Positions 1 through 8,988 of a stretch of 64,000 nucleotides of DNA are shown here, in pieces. A model generated the notes under the pieces. The model saw only the letters and a program-made list of their open reading frames with translations. It ran no database searches and was not told where the DNA came from. Position 1 is the stretch's first letter. Every line of letters starts with the position of its first letter. Both the position numbers and the translations under genes were made by a program. The DNA is from Corynebacterium occultum (GTDB taxonomy: Bacteria > Actinomycetota > Actinomycetes > Mycobacteriales > Mycobacteriaceae): positions 2,604,001 to 2,668,000 of the forward strand of contig NZ_CP046455.1 in NCBI RefSeq assembly GCF_009734425.1, in the 5' to 3' direction.

Positions 1-652
1 AGTACTGGCGCAGCTGACGGGCACCGTCCTCAAGCACCACACCGATGGAGGTGTACTGGCCCGGCAGAGGCTTGGTCAGGTCGCCTTCCAGGGTGTAACT
101 GGTGACGTTGCCTGAGAGAACCTCCTTCTCGATGACCTTGACCTCACGGAAGACATCACCCGGTTTGACATTGTCGGAGGCGTAGAGCTTCTTCTCGAAG
201 GTGATCAGGACATCCGCCATGATCCAGTAGACCTGACTCCAGGCTGCGGCGACATCCTCGGTGACCACGTCAGCACCGAGCACCTCGACGATGGCGGCGA
301 AGAGATTCTCATAGACGACCTGGTACTGATCCTCAGTGATGCCCAGGGAGACATGCTTGTGGCCGATGCGGGCCAGCAGGTCGATCGGGTCCGGGGCGTT
401 GGGGTCGACCAGCATGGAGGCGAAGGTGGCCACGGAGGCGGCCAGCGCCTTCTGCTGCTCGCCGGACTTCTGGTTACCGCGGTTGAAGGTGTTGCGCAGC
501 AGCTCGGGATGGTTGCCGAACATGGTGCGGTAGAAGGTCTGGGCGATCTCGCCGATGTTCGCACCGACCGCTGGCAGGGTGGCCTTGATGATCTCCTCAT
601 GCTCCGGAGTGAGCTTGCGGTCACGGGCGGTGGGCTGGTCGGTGATGAACAT
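1..652 (-). CDS. hmp: Flavohemoprotein (nitric oxide dioxygenase), 3' part missing
   Basis: This is the N-terminal 217 residues of a flavohemoglobin; the rest lies beyond the left edge. The globin domain covers about residues 1-150. It carries the NQ pair at the distal side (Q61) and the KHVSLGI motif with the proximal haem-ligand His (H100). It continues into the start of the FAD-binding reductase domain, with PGQY and RQY near the cut. The family turns NO plus O2 into nitrate using NAD(P)H in the cytoplasm. The ATG at 652 follows an AGGAGG site at good spacing, and a promoter lies upstream (740-767). The gene is divergent from the phosphatase gene at 914. Confidence 0.93.
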   Translation of the reverse strand, partial: MFITDQPTARDRKLTPEHEEIIKATLPAVGANIGEIAQTFYRTMFGNHPELLRNTFNRGNQKSGEQQKALAASVATFASMLVDPNAPDPIDLLARIGHKHVSLGITEDQYQVVYENLFAAIVEVLGADVVTEDVAAAWSQVYWIMADVLITFEKKLYASDNVKPGDVFREVKVIEKEVLSGNVTSYTLEGDLTKPLPGQYTSIGVVLEDGARQLRQY

Positions 653-739
653 ATTCAGATCCTCCTGGGTGTGAATTAATCTCTGCAGCCCCTTGAAGAG
701 GCGACACCCGACACATTAACACTGATTTTCCAGGTTTAA

Positions 740-767
740 ATATTAAGTGCGGGAAATATGGGATCAA
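740..767 (-). promoter_or_regulatory. Promoter of the flavohemoprotein gene
   Basis: On the minus strand there is a -35 TTGATC (762-767) and a -10 TAATAT (740-745) separated by 16 bases, in an AT-rich stretch about 90 bases ahead of the hmp ATG. No NO-responsive operator could be identified with confidence. Confidence 0.5.
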
Positions 768-913
768 TCACTTTGGGCGGGGACTCCTTGCATTCGTCGG
801 CTTAAGGAAGTATTCACCCCCCATCCACCTAGAGCTCTCCGATTGGTCACACTTAGTCCATAGGGTCTTATTTCGTCTCAACTATTCCTCTCAGCAAATA
901 TTTGGAGTTTTCC

Positions 914-3010
914 GTGGCGATCAAGGGCCTCAACCTTCTCAGCAATAAATTTGCCTCCTCCCGCACCAAGATGACCTGCACCTACAAGTGCGGCAACGCC
1001 TGCTTCGGGGAGTGCGCAAATAAGTCCTCCAACCCCTACTTCGGCGACATGATGTCCCGTCGCTCCGCACTGAAGGCCGGCAGCCTCACCGTCCTCACCG
1101 TCGGCACCGGCTCCGTGCTGGCCGCCTGCTCCACCGATTCCAGCTCCACCGAAGCTTCCTCCGGTTCCTCCTCAGCCACCGTGGAACAGGCAGCTACCGA
1201 AGCCCCCACCTACAAGGGCATGCAGTTCACCGTTGTTGAGCCCAACACCGAGGATGCCGTTGTCATCCCCGAAGGTTATGAGCAGTCCGTCCTGGTCGCC
1301 TGGGGCGACCCGGTCATTGAGGGCGCCCCGGAATTCGACATCGATAACCAGACCCCGGAGGCCGCTGAGCAGCAGTTCGGCTTCAACAATGACTTCGCCG
1401 GCCTGGTCGAGCACCCCGACGATGAGAACCGCATGGTCTACGTCTGCTCGCACGAGTATAGCACCGAGCCGAACATGTTCAAGGGCTACGACGCCGAGAA
1501 CCCCACCGAGGAGCAGTTCCTCATCGGCCTGGCCGCCCATGGCCTCACCGTCCTGGAGGTCTCCAAGGTCGGTGACACCGGTGAGCTCAAGCGCGAATTC
1601 GGTCCGCTGAACCGCCGCATCACCGGCACCACCCCCTTCAAGCTGGTCGGCCCGGCTGCCGGCTCTGACCTGGTCAAGACCGAGCAGGACCCCACCGGCG
1701 AGAACGTCCTGGGCACCCTGAACAACTGTGCCGGTGGCGTCACCCCCTGGGGCACCATCCTCTCCGGCGAGGAGAACTTCGACCAGTACTTCGGCAACGC
1801 CGACCTGCTGGATGATGAGCAGGCCAAGGAGCGCCTGGCCCGCATCGGCATCTCCGGTGAGGAGACCGACCGCAAGTGGGAGCGCTTCGATGACCGCTTC
1901 GATGTCTCCAAGACCCCAAATGAGCCGAACCGTTTCGGCTACATCGTGGAGATTGACCCGATGAACCCCGATTCCACCCCGGTCAAGCACACCTCCATGG
2001 GGCGTTTCAAGCACGAGGCCGGCCAGGTCCACATCACCGATGACGGCACCGTCGTCTGCTACTCCGGTGATGATGAGCGCTTTGACTACCTCTACAAGTT
2101 CGTCTCCTCCCGCAAGATGATCGAGGGAGACACCGCCCACAACATGACCATCCTGGAGGCCGGCACCCTCTACGTCGCCAAGTTCGAGGGCAACTCCACC
2201 GACCACGACTTCGACGGTTCCGGCGAGCTGCCCGAGGACGGCCAGTTCGATGGCTCCGGTGAGTGGCTGCGCCTGATGACCGTCAACGAGGACGGCTCTG
2301 CCGAGTCTCACGTCGAGGGCTTCACCGCCGAGGAGGTCGCAGTGTTCACCCGTAACGCCGCCGACACCCTAGAGCCCACCAAGATGGACCGCCCCGAGGA
2401 CGTCGAGGTCAACCCGGTCAACCAGAAGGTCTACATCGCGCTGACCAACAACTCCTACCGTGGTGCCACCGGTGAGAACGCCGAGAAGTCCAAGGAGGGC
2501 CCGGCGGAGTACGCGCCGATCGCCGAGAACAAGAACGGCCTGGTCATGGAGATGGAGGATGACCACGCCGGCACCACCTTCAACTGGAACATCCTGCTGG
2601 TCTGTGGTGATCCGGAGGCCGCCTACTCCTACTTCGGCGGCTTCGACAAGAGCAAGGTCTCCCCGATCTCCTGCCCGGACAACCTGGCCTTCGACACCCA
2701 CGGCAACCTATGGGTCTCCACCGACGGCAACGCCCTGGACTCCAACGACGGCCTCTACGCCGTCGCCGTCGACGGTGAGCGTCGCGGCGAGGTCAAGTGC
2801 TTCCTGACCGTGCCGCAGTCCGCCGAGACCTGTGGCCCGATCGTCCAGGACAACCGCGTCCTGGTCAACGTCCAGCACCCCGGCGAGGGCGACGACTCCA
2901 GCGTGGAAAACCCGCTGAGCCACTGGCCCGAGGGCGGCGATTCCGCCCCGCGTCCGGCCGTGGTTCAGGTCTGGCCGGCCGCTACCGAGATGATCGGTGT
3001 CGAGGTTTAA
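914..3010 (+). CDS. phoX: PhoX-family (DUF839) phosphatase, Tat-exported lipoprotein
   Basis: The protein of about 698 residues belongs to the PhoX/DUF839 family of Ca-dependent alkaline phosphatases that act outside the membrane. I chose GTG 914 because GGAG lies 6 bases upstream; a TTG at 902 is open in the same frame but sits on that ribosome site. The N-terminus has a Cys-rich stretch (C22, C26, C30, C34), then a twin-arginine motif SRRSALK (about 48-54), a hydrophobic segment and a lipobox LAAC (C72). This predicts Tat export and lipid anchoring. The body holds family motifs such as NNCAGGVTPWGT and GRFKHEAG. Cys motif plus NPYFGD before the twin arginines is usual for actinobacterial members. 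Phosphate regulation is likely but no PHO box was identified. Confidence 0.88.
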   Translation: MAIKGLNLLSNKFASSRTKMTCTYKCGNACFGECANKSSNPYFGDMMSRRSALKAGSLTVLTVGTGSVLAACSTDSSSTEASSGSSSATVEQAATEAPTYKGMQFTVVEPNTEDAVVIPEGYEQSVLVAWGDPVIEGAPEFDIDNQTPEAAEQQFGFNNDFAGLVEHPDDENRMVYVCSHEYSTEPNMFKGYDAENPTEEQFLIGLAAHGLTVLEVSKVGDTGELKREFGPLNRRITGTTPFKLVGPAAGSDLVKTEQDPTGENVLGTLNNCAGGVTPWGTILSGEENFDQYFGNADLLDDEQAKERLARIGISGEETDRKWERFDDRFDVSKTPNEPNRFGYIVEIDPMNPDSTPVKHTSMGRFKHEAGQVHITDDGTVVCYSGDDERFDYLYKFVSSRKMIEGDTAHNMTILEAGTLYVAKFEGNSTDHDFDGSGELPEDGQFDGSGEWLRLMTVNEDGSAESHVEGFTAEEVAVFTRNAADTLEPTKMDRPEDVEVNPVNQKVYIALTNNSYRGATGENAEKSKEGPAEYAPIAENKNGLVMEMEDDHAGTTFNWNILLVCGDPEAAYSYFGGFDKSKVSPISCPDNLAFDTHGNLWVSTDGNALDSNDGLYAVAVDGERRGEVKCFLTVPQSAETCGPIVQDNRVLVNVQHPGEGDDSSVENPLSHWPEGGDSAPRPAVVQVWPAATEMIGVEV

Positions 3011-3399
3011 CACCTGCACGCCCTGAACTGCCCCGAATTCGGCGCAGTTTCCCTGATTAACGCCCCGGCCCCCGGTGCCACTCCCCCCAGTTCACGGGGG
3101 GGGGAAGGCACCAGGGGGGCGGGGCGTCGCTCTTTCTTGTGATTTAATACCCGGCACTGCTTGTCGACGCCCCGCAAAGCCCGCCGCCGGGCACTGATTC
3201 CTGTCATTCACCCAGTTCAGCACACTATCGAAGGCCCCCGCCACCACCTTCAGGTGGGATTTCCCGGGGAGGCGGGAACTTTGTGATTCTTAGGGTGATT
3301 CTCCCTGCCTCCCTCTTAAATGATCAAGGTTGAATATCACCCCGGATACATTCGCTCTCTGCCCTGCCTTAGTGGCATGTGGTTTCATAGACTGAGGTC
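3011..3399. other. Intergenic region of 389 bases with two hairpins
   Basis: No convincing gene is present. Besides the terminator-like hairpin at 3074-3112 there is a nested palindrome at 3237-3276 (outer CCCGCC/GGCGGG, inner CCACC-TTCA-GGTGG). At the right end a -10-like TAGACT (3388-3393) ends 6 bases before the ATG at 3400. Confidence 0.5.
3074..3112 (+). terminator. Hairpin after the phoX gene
   Basis: GGTGCC (3074-3079) and GGCACC (3107-3112) enclose a C-run and a G-run that pair further, giving a long GC-rich stem. A short pyrimidine/T-rich stretch follows some 15 bases later, so termination is plausible but not textbook. Confidence 0.5.
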
Positions 3400-4392
3400 A
3401 TGGCGGATACATCAGCGGATTCCGATCATGTCGAGGGCGAGCACGCCACTCCTGGCGGTGATTCCCGGAGCTCTTCCCGGCCTGCTCATCCACCGGCGAG
3501 CCCGAGGAACACACGGACCCCACCATCTGCCCCGAAACTCCATAAACCCCGCGGTCGGCGATGGTGGCCGACCCGCGTTCTGATCCTGCTGGCTTTTGTC
3601 ATTCCGCTCTTCACGGAGGGCGGTTATGATCCTCGGGACACTTCCCGGGTCATCAGCACCACCTTGCAGGATCCGCTCATCCATCAGTGGGAGATCCTTC
3701 GACCCCTGGCAACCGGCTTGCTGGCGGGGATGGTGGTGATGACCTTCCTCAGTGCTTTCTCGGGCCGTTCCCGTGGGGTGAGGGAGAAACGTGCTGTCGC
3801 CCGGGTTTTGTTATTCGCCTATATCTTCTTCATTCTGGTGACCGGTTTTCTGCAGAATATGGGGCAGACCGAGGAGTGGGGGTTTGTGTGGGTCGTGGGT
3901 AACACGGTGGTCATGGTGCTGGTGTCTTTCGCGCTGCTGCCGGATGTCCGGCACCGGCTGAGTATTATCCGCCGGCGGGATTTCCGTCCCGCAATGAGTT
4001 GGACGCTGTTGCCGGGGCTCTTCGCTTTTATCGCCCCCTATTCCTTGAGTGGGGACATCATCCTGCCGCCGGGTGTGGGTGAGCGGCTGGTTCTCGGGGA
4101 TTCCGGGATCACCTACTGTTTCCTCACTCCGGTGTTTCTCTCCCTGTTGTTGTGTTTTCATCCGGGTATCCATTCCGGCACCCTTTCGGTGATCTCCTTC
4201 GCCGGTCTGGGTTTCGGGCTTTTCAATATGCTGACCTGGTTCCTGCTCAATCCGGAGTCCTGGTGGATGGGGGTGTTGCATCTGCCTTTGTTGATTCTCT
4301 CCCTGAGTGGTCTGGTGATTGCCCGGTGGAGCATAGACCGGGCCCCGGAGCTGCCTGCCCGCAACTTCTCCCCTCCTATAATGAAAGCTTGA
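3400..4392 (+). CDS. Membrane protein of unknown function
   Basis: I do not recognise this 330-residue protein. The first 55 residues are hydrophilic and rich in Pro, Ser and Arg. About seven hydrophobic segments follow (for example around residues 60-75, 105-120, 135-155, 165-180, 200-220, 240-260 and 290-310), so it is probably an integral membrane protein with a cytoplasmic N-terminal tail. No catalytic motif is visible. The ATG has no well-spaced ribosome site but lies just after TAGACT (3388-3393), with 17 bases between that box and TGCCTT, so a leaderless transcript is likely. The next gene starts about 95 bases downstream with its own ribosome site. Confidence 0.7.
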   Translation: MADTSADSDHVEGEHATPGGDSRSSSRPAHPPASPRNTRTPPSAPKLHKPRGRRWWPTRVLILLAFVIPLFTEGGYDPRDTSRVISTTLQDPLIHQWEILRPLATGLLAGMVVMTFLSAFSGRSRGVREKRAVARVLLFAYIFFILVTGFLQNMGQTEEWGFVWVVGNTVVMVLVSFALLPDVRHRLSIIRRRDFRPAMSWTLLPGLFAFIAPYSLSGDIILPPGVGERLVLGDSGITYCFLTPVFLSLLLCFHPGIHSGTLSVISFAGLGFGLFNMLTWFLLNPESWWMGVLHLPLLILSLSGLVIARWSIDRAPELPARNFSPPIMKA

Positions 4393-4486
4393 TGTTTTCC
4401 AGCTCAGTTCTTCAGGCGGGGAAACTATCCTGGGGAGAGGAGTCGAGGCGATATCCCGCCCCGGCCATTAGCAGGAGGACTTTTCC

Positions 4487-4906
4487 ATGAGTAAATTCCT
4501 GGCCACCTATATTTCCCTCCCCGGTACCACCCGCGCAGCTTTTGAGCACTGGCACGAGATCCTCGGTGGGGAACTGGATCTCATGACCTACCGGGATAAC
4601 CCGATGGAGGGCATGCCCTTTGAACCGGATCCGGATGCTGTGGCGCATGTGACCCTGCGTTCCCCCGGCGTGGAGCTTGCGGGTGGCGATCAGATGCCGG
4701 GGGATGACAATCAGTATCCGGTCCGTGACACTGCCTATTCCCTGCTCTACACCCTGGACAATGCGGAGGAGGGCAGGCGGGTGATCGACGCTTTCCTGGC
4801 GGGAGGTGGAGAATCCAACATGCCCTTCGAAGAGGCTCCCTGGGGTGGTTGGTACGGGCAGGTTTTCGATCGTTTCGGGGTGATGTGGGCGATCTCAACT
4901 CCTTGA
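4487..4906 (+). CDS. VOC-family (glyoxalase/PhnB-like) protein
   Basis: This 139-residue protein has the PhnB-like vicinal-oxygen-chelate fold. It begins with a beta strand (ATYISLPG), contains AFEHWHEILGGELDLMTY, and ends with the strand pattern WYGQVFDRFGVMWAIS typical of these small dimeric proteins. Residues that often bind metal in active relatives are only partly conserved, so it may be a non-enzymatic or resistance-type member. Its substrate cannot be told. An AGGAGG site stands 7 bases before the ATG. Confidence 0.82.
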   Translation: MSKFLATYISLPGTTRAAFEHWHEILGGELDLMTYRDNPMEGMPFEPDPDAVAHVTLRSPGVELAGGDQMPGDDNQYPVRDTAYSLLYTLDNAEEGRRVIDAFLAGGGESNMPFEEAPWGGWYGQVFDRFGVMWAISTP

Positions 4907-4934
4907 CAAACCCTTGACCCCACCCTCACCACAT

Positions 4935-4966
4935 TAGTTGACGCTGCAACTATTTGCGCTTAGGCT
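4935..4966 (+). promoter_or_regulatory. Promoter with overlapping inverted-repeat operator
   Basis: TTGACG (4938-4943) and TAGGCT (4961-4966) are exactly 17 bases apart, a good housekeeping promoter for the gene at 5000. A perfect inverted repeat TAGTTG-N6-CAACTA (4935-4952) covers the -35 box. Its size and TAGTTG half-site resemble operators of MarR-type repressors, and its position would block RNA polymerase. Confidence 0.6.
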
Positions 4967-4999
4967 GTCTGAAACCCCAAAACTTTCAGGAGTAACAGC

Positions 5000-6106
5000 A
5001 TGCCCGCGAATATCGGACTCACCCTCACTGATCTGCCCACCGGAACCGGCACCGTCCTGGTCGCCGGTGATGGCGGGCTGATCGGCAGCTACGCCGCCCA
5101 GGCCTACCACGACCTCGGCTGGGAGGTTCACGGGGTCAGCCGCCGCGAACTTGAGCACTCCCCCTGGACCCACCACAGCATCGACCTGCTTGATCCCGAG
5201 GCCGCCACCGCAGGACTGGCAGAGCTCAAGAATGTCACCCACCTGGTTTTCGGCGCCTACATCGAAAAACCCACCGACGCCGAACTCATCGAGACCAATG
5301 ACGCACTGCTGCGCAACACCCTGGACGCTCTCCACGCCGCCGGAGCCCCACTCAAGCACGTCACCTTCTACCAAGGCGGCAAGGCCTACGGTCACCACCT
5401 CGGTTTCTTCAACACCCCCGCCAAGGAGTCGGACCCCCGCCTGATCGCCCCGCACTTCTATTACACCCAGGAAGACCTGGTCCGTGAACTTTCCGAAGAG
5501 CGCGGCTTCTCCTTCACCGCACTGCGCCCCGAGGGAGTCACCGGATACGCCACCGGCAACCCGATGAACCTCCTGCTGGTCATCGGTGTCTACGCCGCCA
5601 TCTCCAAGGAACTCGGCCTGCCGATGCGCTTCCCCGGCACCCGCGCCGCCTATGAGGTGCTCTACCAGACCACCGACGCCGAACTACTGGCCCGCGCCAC
5701 CATCTGGGCCGGCGCCACCGAGGCAGCCGCCGACCAGGTCTTCAACATCACCAATGGCGACCAGTTCCGCTGGTCCCAGCTCTGGCCCCGTTTCGCCCAG
5801 CACTTCGGCATGGACTACGCCGCACCGCAGCAGATGTCACTGAGTGAGGCAATGCCCACCCGCGCGGCGGTCTGGGAGGAACTGGTGGAGAAATACGATC
5901 TCGTGGCCACCGATTTCAACACCCTGGTCGCCTGGCCGGTCGGTGATTTCCTTTTCCACCACGAGGCCGACAACATCACCTCCACCATCAAGGCCCGTCA
6001 GGCGGGATTCGCTGATGCCCTCGACACCGAAAGCCGTTTGCCGGAGCTTTTCGATGACCTCATCGCGAAGAAGATCCTCCCGCCCACCCTGCGCGCCGGA
6101 GCTTGA
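5000..6106 (+). CDS. NAD(P)-dependent reductase of the SDR/PRISE type
   Basis: The 368-residue protein is an extended short-chain dehydrogenase. It has a Rossmann dinucleotide site near the N-terminus (VLVAGDGGLIGSYAA). The segments QGGKAYGHHLG and PHFYYTQEDL match the order found in PRISE enzymes (progesterone 5-beta-reductase/iridoid synthase-like), where the Lys and Tyr of these motifs are catalytic. The family reduces enones with NADPH; the bacterial substrate is unknown. TCAGGAG precedes the ATG. The gene stands alone behind a promoter with an operator (4935-4966), suggesting induction by a small molecule. Confidence 0.8.
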   Translation: MPANIGLTLTDLPTGTGTVLVAGDGGLIGSYAAQAYHDLGWEVHGVSRRELEHSPWTHHSIDLLDPEAATAGLAELKNVTHLVFGAYIEKPTDAELIETNDALLRNTLDALHAAGAPLKHVTFYQGGKAYGHHLGFFNTPAKESDPRLIAPHFYYTQEDLVRELSEERGFSFTALRPEGVTGYATGNPMNLLLVIGVYAAISKELGLPMRFPGTRAAYEVLYQTTDAELLARATIWAGATEAAADQVFNITNGDQFRWSQLWPRFAQHFGMDYAAPQQMSLSEAMPTRAAVWEELVEKYDLVATDFNTLVAWPVGDFLFHHEADNITSTIKARQAGFADALDTESRLPELFDDLIAKKILPPTLRAGA

Positions 6107-6131
6107 AGCCCCTGAAAAGTCCCTGAAAAGA

Positions 6132-6164
6132 AAAGCTTTAGGGAATCGTTATACTAAAAGCTTT
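6132..6164 (+). promoter_or_regulatory. Possible promoter flanked by two AAAGCTTT palindromes
   Basis: A -10-like TATACT (6150-6155) lies between two identical 8-base palindromes AAAGCTTT (6132-6139 and 6157-6164). It is the best promoter candidate for the transporter at 6336, although no clear -35 hexamer sits 17 bases upstream. Confidence 0.35.
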
Positions 6165-6261
6165 CCCACTAAGAAGGCCACATCAAGACGGAAAACGCTG
6201 ATCCTCCCCCTTTTTCCGCGCCCACCGGCATCAGCTTTCAGGTAAGGCTAGATGGAGTGTC

Positions 6262-6288
6262 GGAGTCTCACTCTCAAGGTGAGACTCC
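6262..6288 (+). promoter_or_regulatory. Leader hairpin before the BCCT transporter
   Basis: A perfect 10-base inverted repeat (GGAGTCTCAC and GTGAGACTCC) with a 7-base loop is followed by AGTTTTCC, about 45 bases before the transporter ATG. It could be the terminator of the gene at 5000 or an attenuator in the leader of the transporter. Confidence 0.55.
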
Positions 6289-6335
6289 AGTTTTCCGTCC
6301 ACCCTTTCAACATTTCATGCGGAGGAGTACCCGCC

Positions 6336-8186
6336 ATGTTTGAACGTTTAGCTAAAGCTCTCCGGCTAAAAACTGATCCCGGGGTCTTCTTCTCCTCCAT
6401 CGGGATCATGCTCGCCTTCGTCGTGGCCACCATCCTCTTCGGTGATCAGGTGGGAGCGGTCTTCGGTACCGCCTCAAGCTGGATCATGACCAATCTGGGT
6501 TGGTTCTACATCCTCGGGGTCTCGGTCTTCCTGATCTTCCTGATCGCCATCGCGCTGAGCCGCTTCGGTCACGTCCGGCTCGGCAGTGATGATGAGCGAC
6601 CGGAGTACCGCACCCTCACCTGGTTCTCCATGCTGTTTGCCGCCGGTATCGGATCCATCCTGATGTTCTGGGGTGTCGCGGAACCAATCTCCCACTTCGC
6701 CAACCCGCCGATGGGTGATGTCATCCCGGAGACCCAGGAGGCAGCCAACCAGGCCATCGCCTTCACCCACTATCACTTCGCCCTGCACACCTGGACCATC
6801 TTCGCGCTTCCCTCCCTGTGCTTCGCCTACTTCATCTACAAGCGGAAGATGCCGCCCCGCGTCAGCTCCATCTTCTCCCCGCTGCTGGGCTCAAAGGTCT
6901 ACGGTCCGATCGGCAAGGCCATCGATGTCATCGCCCTGATCGGTACCGTCTTCGGTGTCGCCGTCTCAGTGGGTCTGGGTACCCTGCAGATCAACGCCGG
7001 TCTCAGCGAACTCTTCGATGTCGAGGTTTCCCCGCTGGTCCAGCTGATCATCATCATCGGGATGACCTCTGTCGCCTCCATCTCCGTGGCACTGGGCCTG
7101 GACCGGGGCATCAAGATCCTCTCGAACACCAACATCGTGATGGCTGTGGCACTGCTGGTCTTCGTCATCGCCGCCGGCCCCACCCTCCTGATTCTCAAGG
7201 GCACGATCGAGTCGTTGGGCATCTACCTGGCCCGGCTACCGGAACTGGCCTTCTGGAATAACACGGCGCCCAACTCCCCGGACAATGCCACCTGGCAGAA
7301 CACCTGGACGGTGTTCTACTGGGCCTGGACCATCACCTGGTCGCCCTTCGTGGGTATCTTCATCGCCCGGATCAGCCGCGGCCGCACCATCCGTGAGTTC
7401 GTGGCCGGTGTCCTGGCCCTGCCGGTGGCCTTCTCCGTCCTCTGGTTCGGTGCCTTCGGTACCGCCGCCTTCAATATCGAGATGAACGGCGAGGGCGGAC
7501 TGGTGGACCGCGTGGTCACCATGGGTGATATCCCCGGCGCCCTCTTCGAGTTCCTCTCCAACTACCCCTTCGCCGGTTTCGTCTCCGGCGCCGCCATCCT
7601 GATCGTGATCATCTTCTTCACCACCTCGGTGGACTCTGCCGCCATGGTCACCGACATGATCGCCTCCGGCAAGGAACCCCGCTTCGCCCCGGTGCACCAG
7701 AAACTGATCTGGTCGGTGATGATGGGTGCAGTTGCCGCCGTGCTGCTGACCACCACCGGAGAAGGTGGCCTCGAGGCCCTGCAGCAGGTGATCATCGTGA
7801 TCGGCCTGCCCTTCTTCATCATGGGATTCATCCAGATGTGGAGCCTGTGGGTCGCCCTCAACGCAGACATGGGCAGCCCGCTGCCCGTGGTCACCAGACA
7901 GTGGGATGAGGCCTACACCCCGGAGGACTGGGAGAAGAACGAGGAGATCCCCTCCCCCGAACCGATCGGCCCCGTCCATCACATCCCCAACGACTCCACC
8001 GATGATCCCAATGGCTTCAACCCGGCGGTGGTCGGCGCAGTGCTGGAGGAATATGACAAGCAGCAGGGCAAGGACTGGGGTGCCAACGTCCGGTACATCG
8101 AATCCTCCCGCCCCGTGGTGCCGGGGGCTGAAAAAGGCAAGAGCCAGAGCAGCAACCAGGGGAATCTTCCCAAGCAGGACAGCTAG
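6336..8186 (+). CDS. BCCT-family transporter (EctP/LcoP-like)
   Basis: This 616-residue membrane protein has about 12 hydrophobic segments and the BCCT signature in the eighth helix (WAWTITWSPFVGIFIARISRGRTIREF region). The family takes up betaine, ectoine, proline or carnitine-type solutes, usually Na+-coupled and for osmotic protection. The third-helix glycine stretch reads AAGIGSILMFWGVAEP rather than the GMGIG of BetP, so the ligand may differ. The length is close to corynebacterial EctP. A hydrophilic tail of about 90 residues ends the protein and may be an osmosensing domain. I chose ATG 6336 because GGAGGAG lies 8 bases upstream; the frame is open earlier but lacks a ribosome site and would run across the hairpin at 6262-6288. 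Confidence 0.9.
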   Translation: MFERLAKALRLKTDPGVFFSSIGIMLAFVVATILFGDQVGAVFGTASSWIMTNLGWFYILGVSVFLIFLIAIALSRFGHVRLGSDDERPEYRTLTWFSMLFAAGIGSILMFWGVAEPISHFANPPMGDVIPETQEAANQAIAFTHYHFALHTWTIFALPSLCFAYFIYKRKMPPRVSSIFSPLLGSKVYGPIGKAIDVIALIGTVFGVAVSVGLGTLQINAGLSELFDVEVSPLVQLIIIIGMTSVASISVALGLDRGIKILSNTNIVMAVALLVFVIAAGPTLLILKGTIESLGIYLARLPELAFWNNTAPNSPDNATWQNTWTVFYWAWTITWSPFVGIFIARISRGRTIREFVAGVLALPVAFSVLWFGAFGTAAFNIEMNGEGGLVDRVVTMGDIPGALFEFLSNYPFAGFVSGAAILIVIIFFTTSVDSAAMVTDMIASGKEPRFAPVHQKLIWSVMMGAVAAVLLTTTGEGGLEALQQVIIVIGLPFFIMGFIQMWSLWVALNADMGSPLPVVTRQWDEAYTPEDWEKNEEIPSPEPIGPVHHIPNDSTDDPNGFNPAVVGAVLEEYDKQQGKDWGANVRYIESSRPVVPGAEKGKSQSSNQGNLPKQDS

Positions 8187-8245
8187 GCCACTTCCCTGGG
8201 AGGATGGACTTTAAAGAGTTCCCCCAACTTGGCAGGAGATGTCCC

Positions 8246-8986
8246 ATGGCTGTAGCGAAACTGGACTGGCGCAACTGGAAGCGGGTGCTGGTGGTTGTCG
8301 CCCACCCCGATGATGCGGAATACGGGCTCTCCGGGGCGGTGCAGCTGTGGACCCGGCATGGCATTGAGGTGGACTATCTGCTGCTCACCCATGGTGAAGC
8401 AGGGATGCAGTGCAGCCCTGAGGAAGCTGCGGCACTACGCGCCCGGGAACAGCGCGCGGCCTGTGACTGCGTGGGGGTCAATGAGCTGGTGATGCTGCGC
8501 TACCCGGATGGGCACCTCATGCCCTCGATTGAGCTGCGCCGGGATATCGCCCGCCAGATCCGTCGGCTGAAGCCGGATGTGGTGATCACCGCCAATTATG
8601 AGCAGGAGGCATATGGCACCCTGAATCAGTCCGACCACCGCGTCGCCGGGGTCGCCGCCCTGGATGCCGCCCGTGATGCCGCGAATCGCTGGTCGCACCG
8701 TGAGCTGCTCGAGGTGGAAGGTCATGAACCACATACCGCGGATCTGCTGCTCGTGGCTGCCCCGAGTGACCCCACCCATGTGGTGGAGGTTGATGATGAG
8801 GCCGTGGCGGCAGCCATCGCTTCCCTGGCCTGTCATGAGGCCTACCTGGGTGACCTGGTGGACTACCCCACCCCGACGGAGGTAGTGAACTTCGCCCTCT
8901 CGGCCGCAGCGGAATTCTCGGAAGTCGAGAGGGGTGTCTCCTTCCGGGTCTTCGGCCTGGGCGGACAACCCGAGGTCATGCCCTAG
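8246..8986 (+). CDS. PIG-L/LmbE-family deacetylase
   Basis: The 246-residue protein has the zinc-site motif AHPDDAE (near residue 19), the following HGEAG, and a later His in QSDHRVAG, which together form the metal site of the LmbE/PIG-L N-acetylglucosaminyl deacetylase fold. Relatives include MshB and Mca of mycothiol metabolism. This one lacks features that would assign it to either, so the substrate is open. AGGAG lies 7 bases before ATG 8246. It is about 60 bases behind the transporter gene and may be co-transcribed with it. Confidence 0.85.
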   Translation: MAVAKLDWRNWKRVLVVVAHPDDAEYGLSGAVQLWTRHGIEVDYLLLTHGEAGMQCSPEEAAALRAREQRAACDCVGVNELVMLRYPDGHLMPSIELRRDIARQIRRLKPDVVITANYEQEAYGTLNQSDHRVAGVAALDAARDAANRWSHRELLEVEGHEPHTADLLLVAAPSDPTHVVEVDDEAVAAAIASLACHEAYLGDLVDYPTPTEVVNFALSAAAEFSEVERGVSFRVFGLGGQPEVMP

Positions 8987-8988
8987 AA

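Noticed and set aside
1172..2311. 379-residue open frame on the minus strand
   Set aside because: It is antisense to the phoX gene; composition is the Val/Leu/Gly/Asp mix expected of a shadow frame and no ribosome site precedes it.
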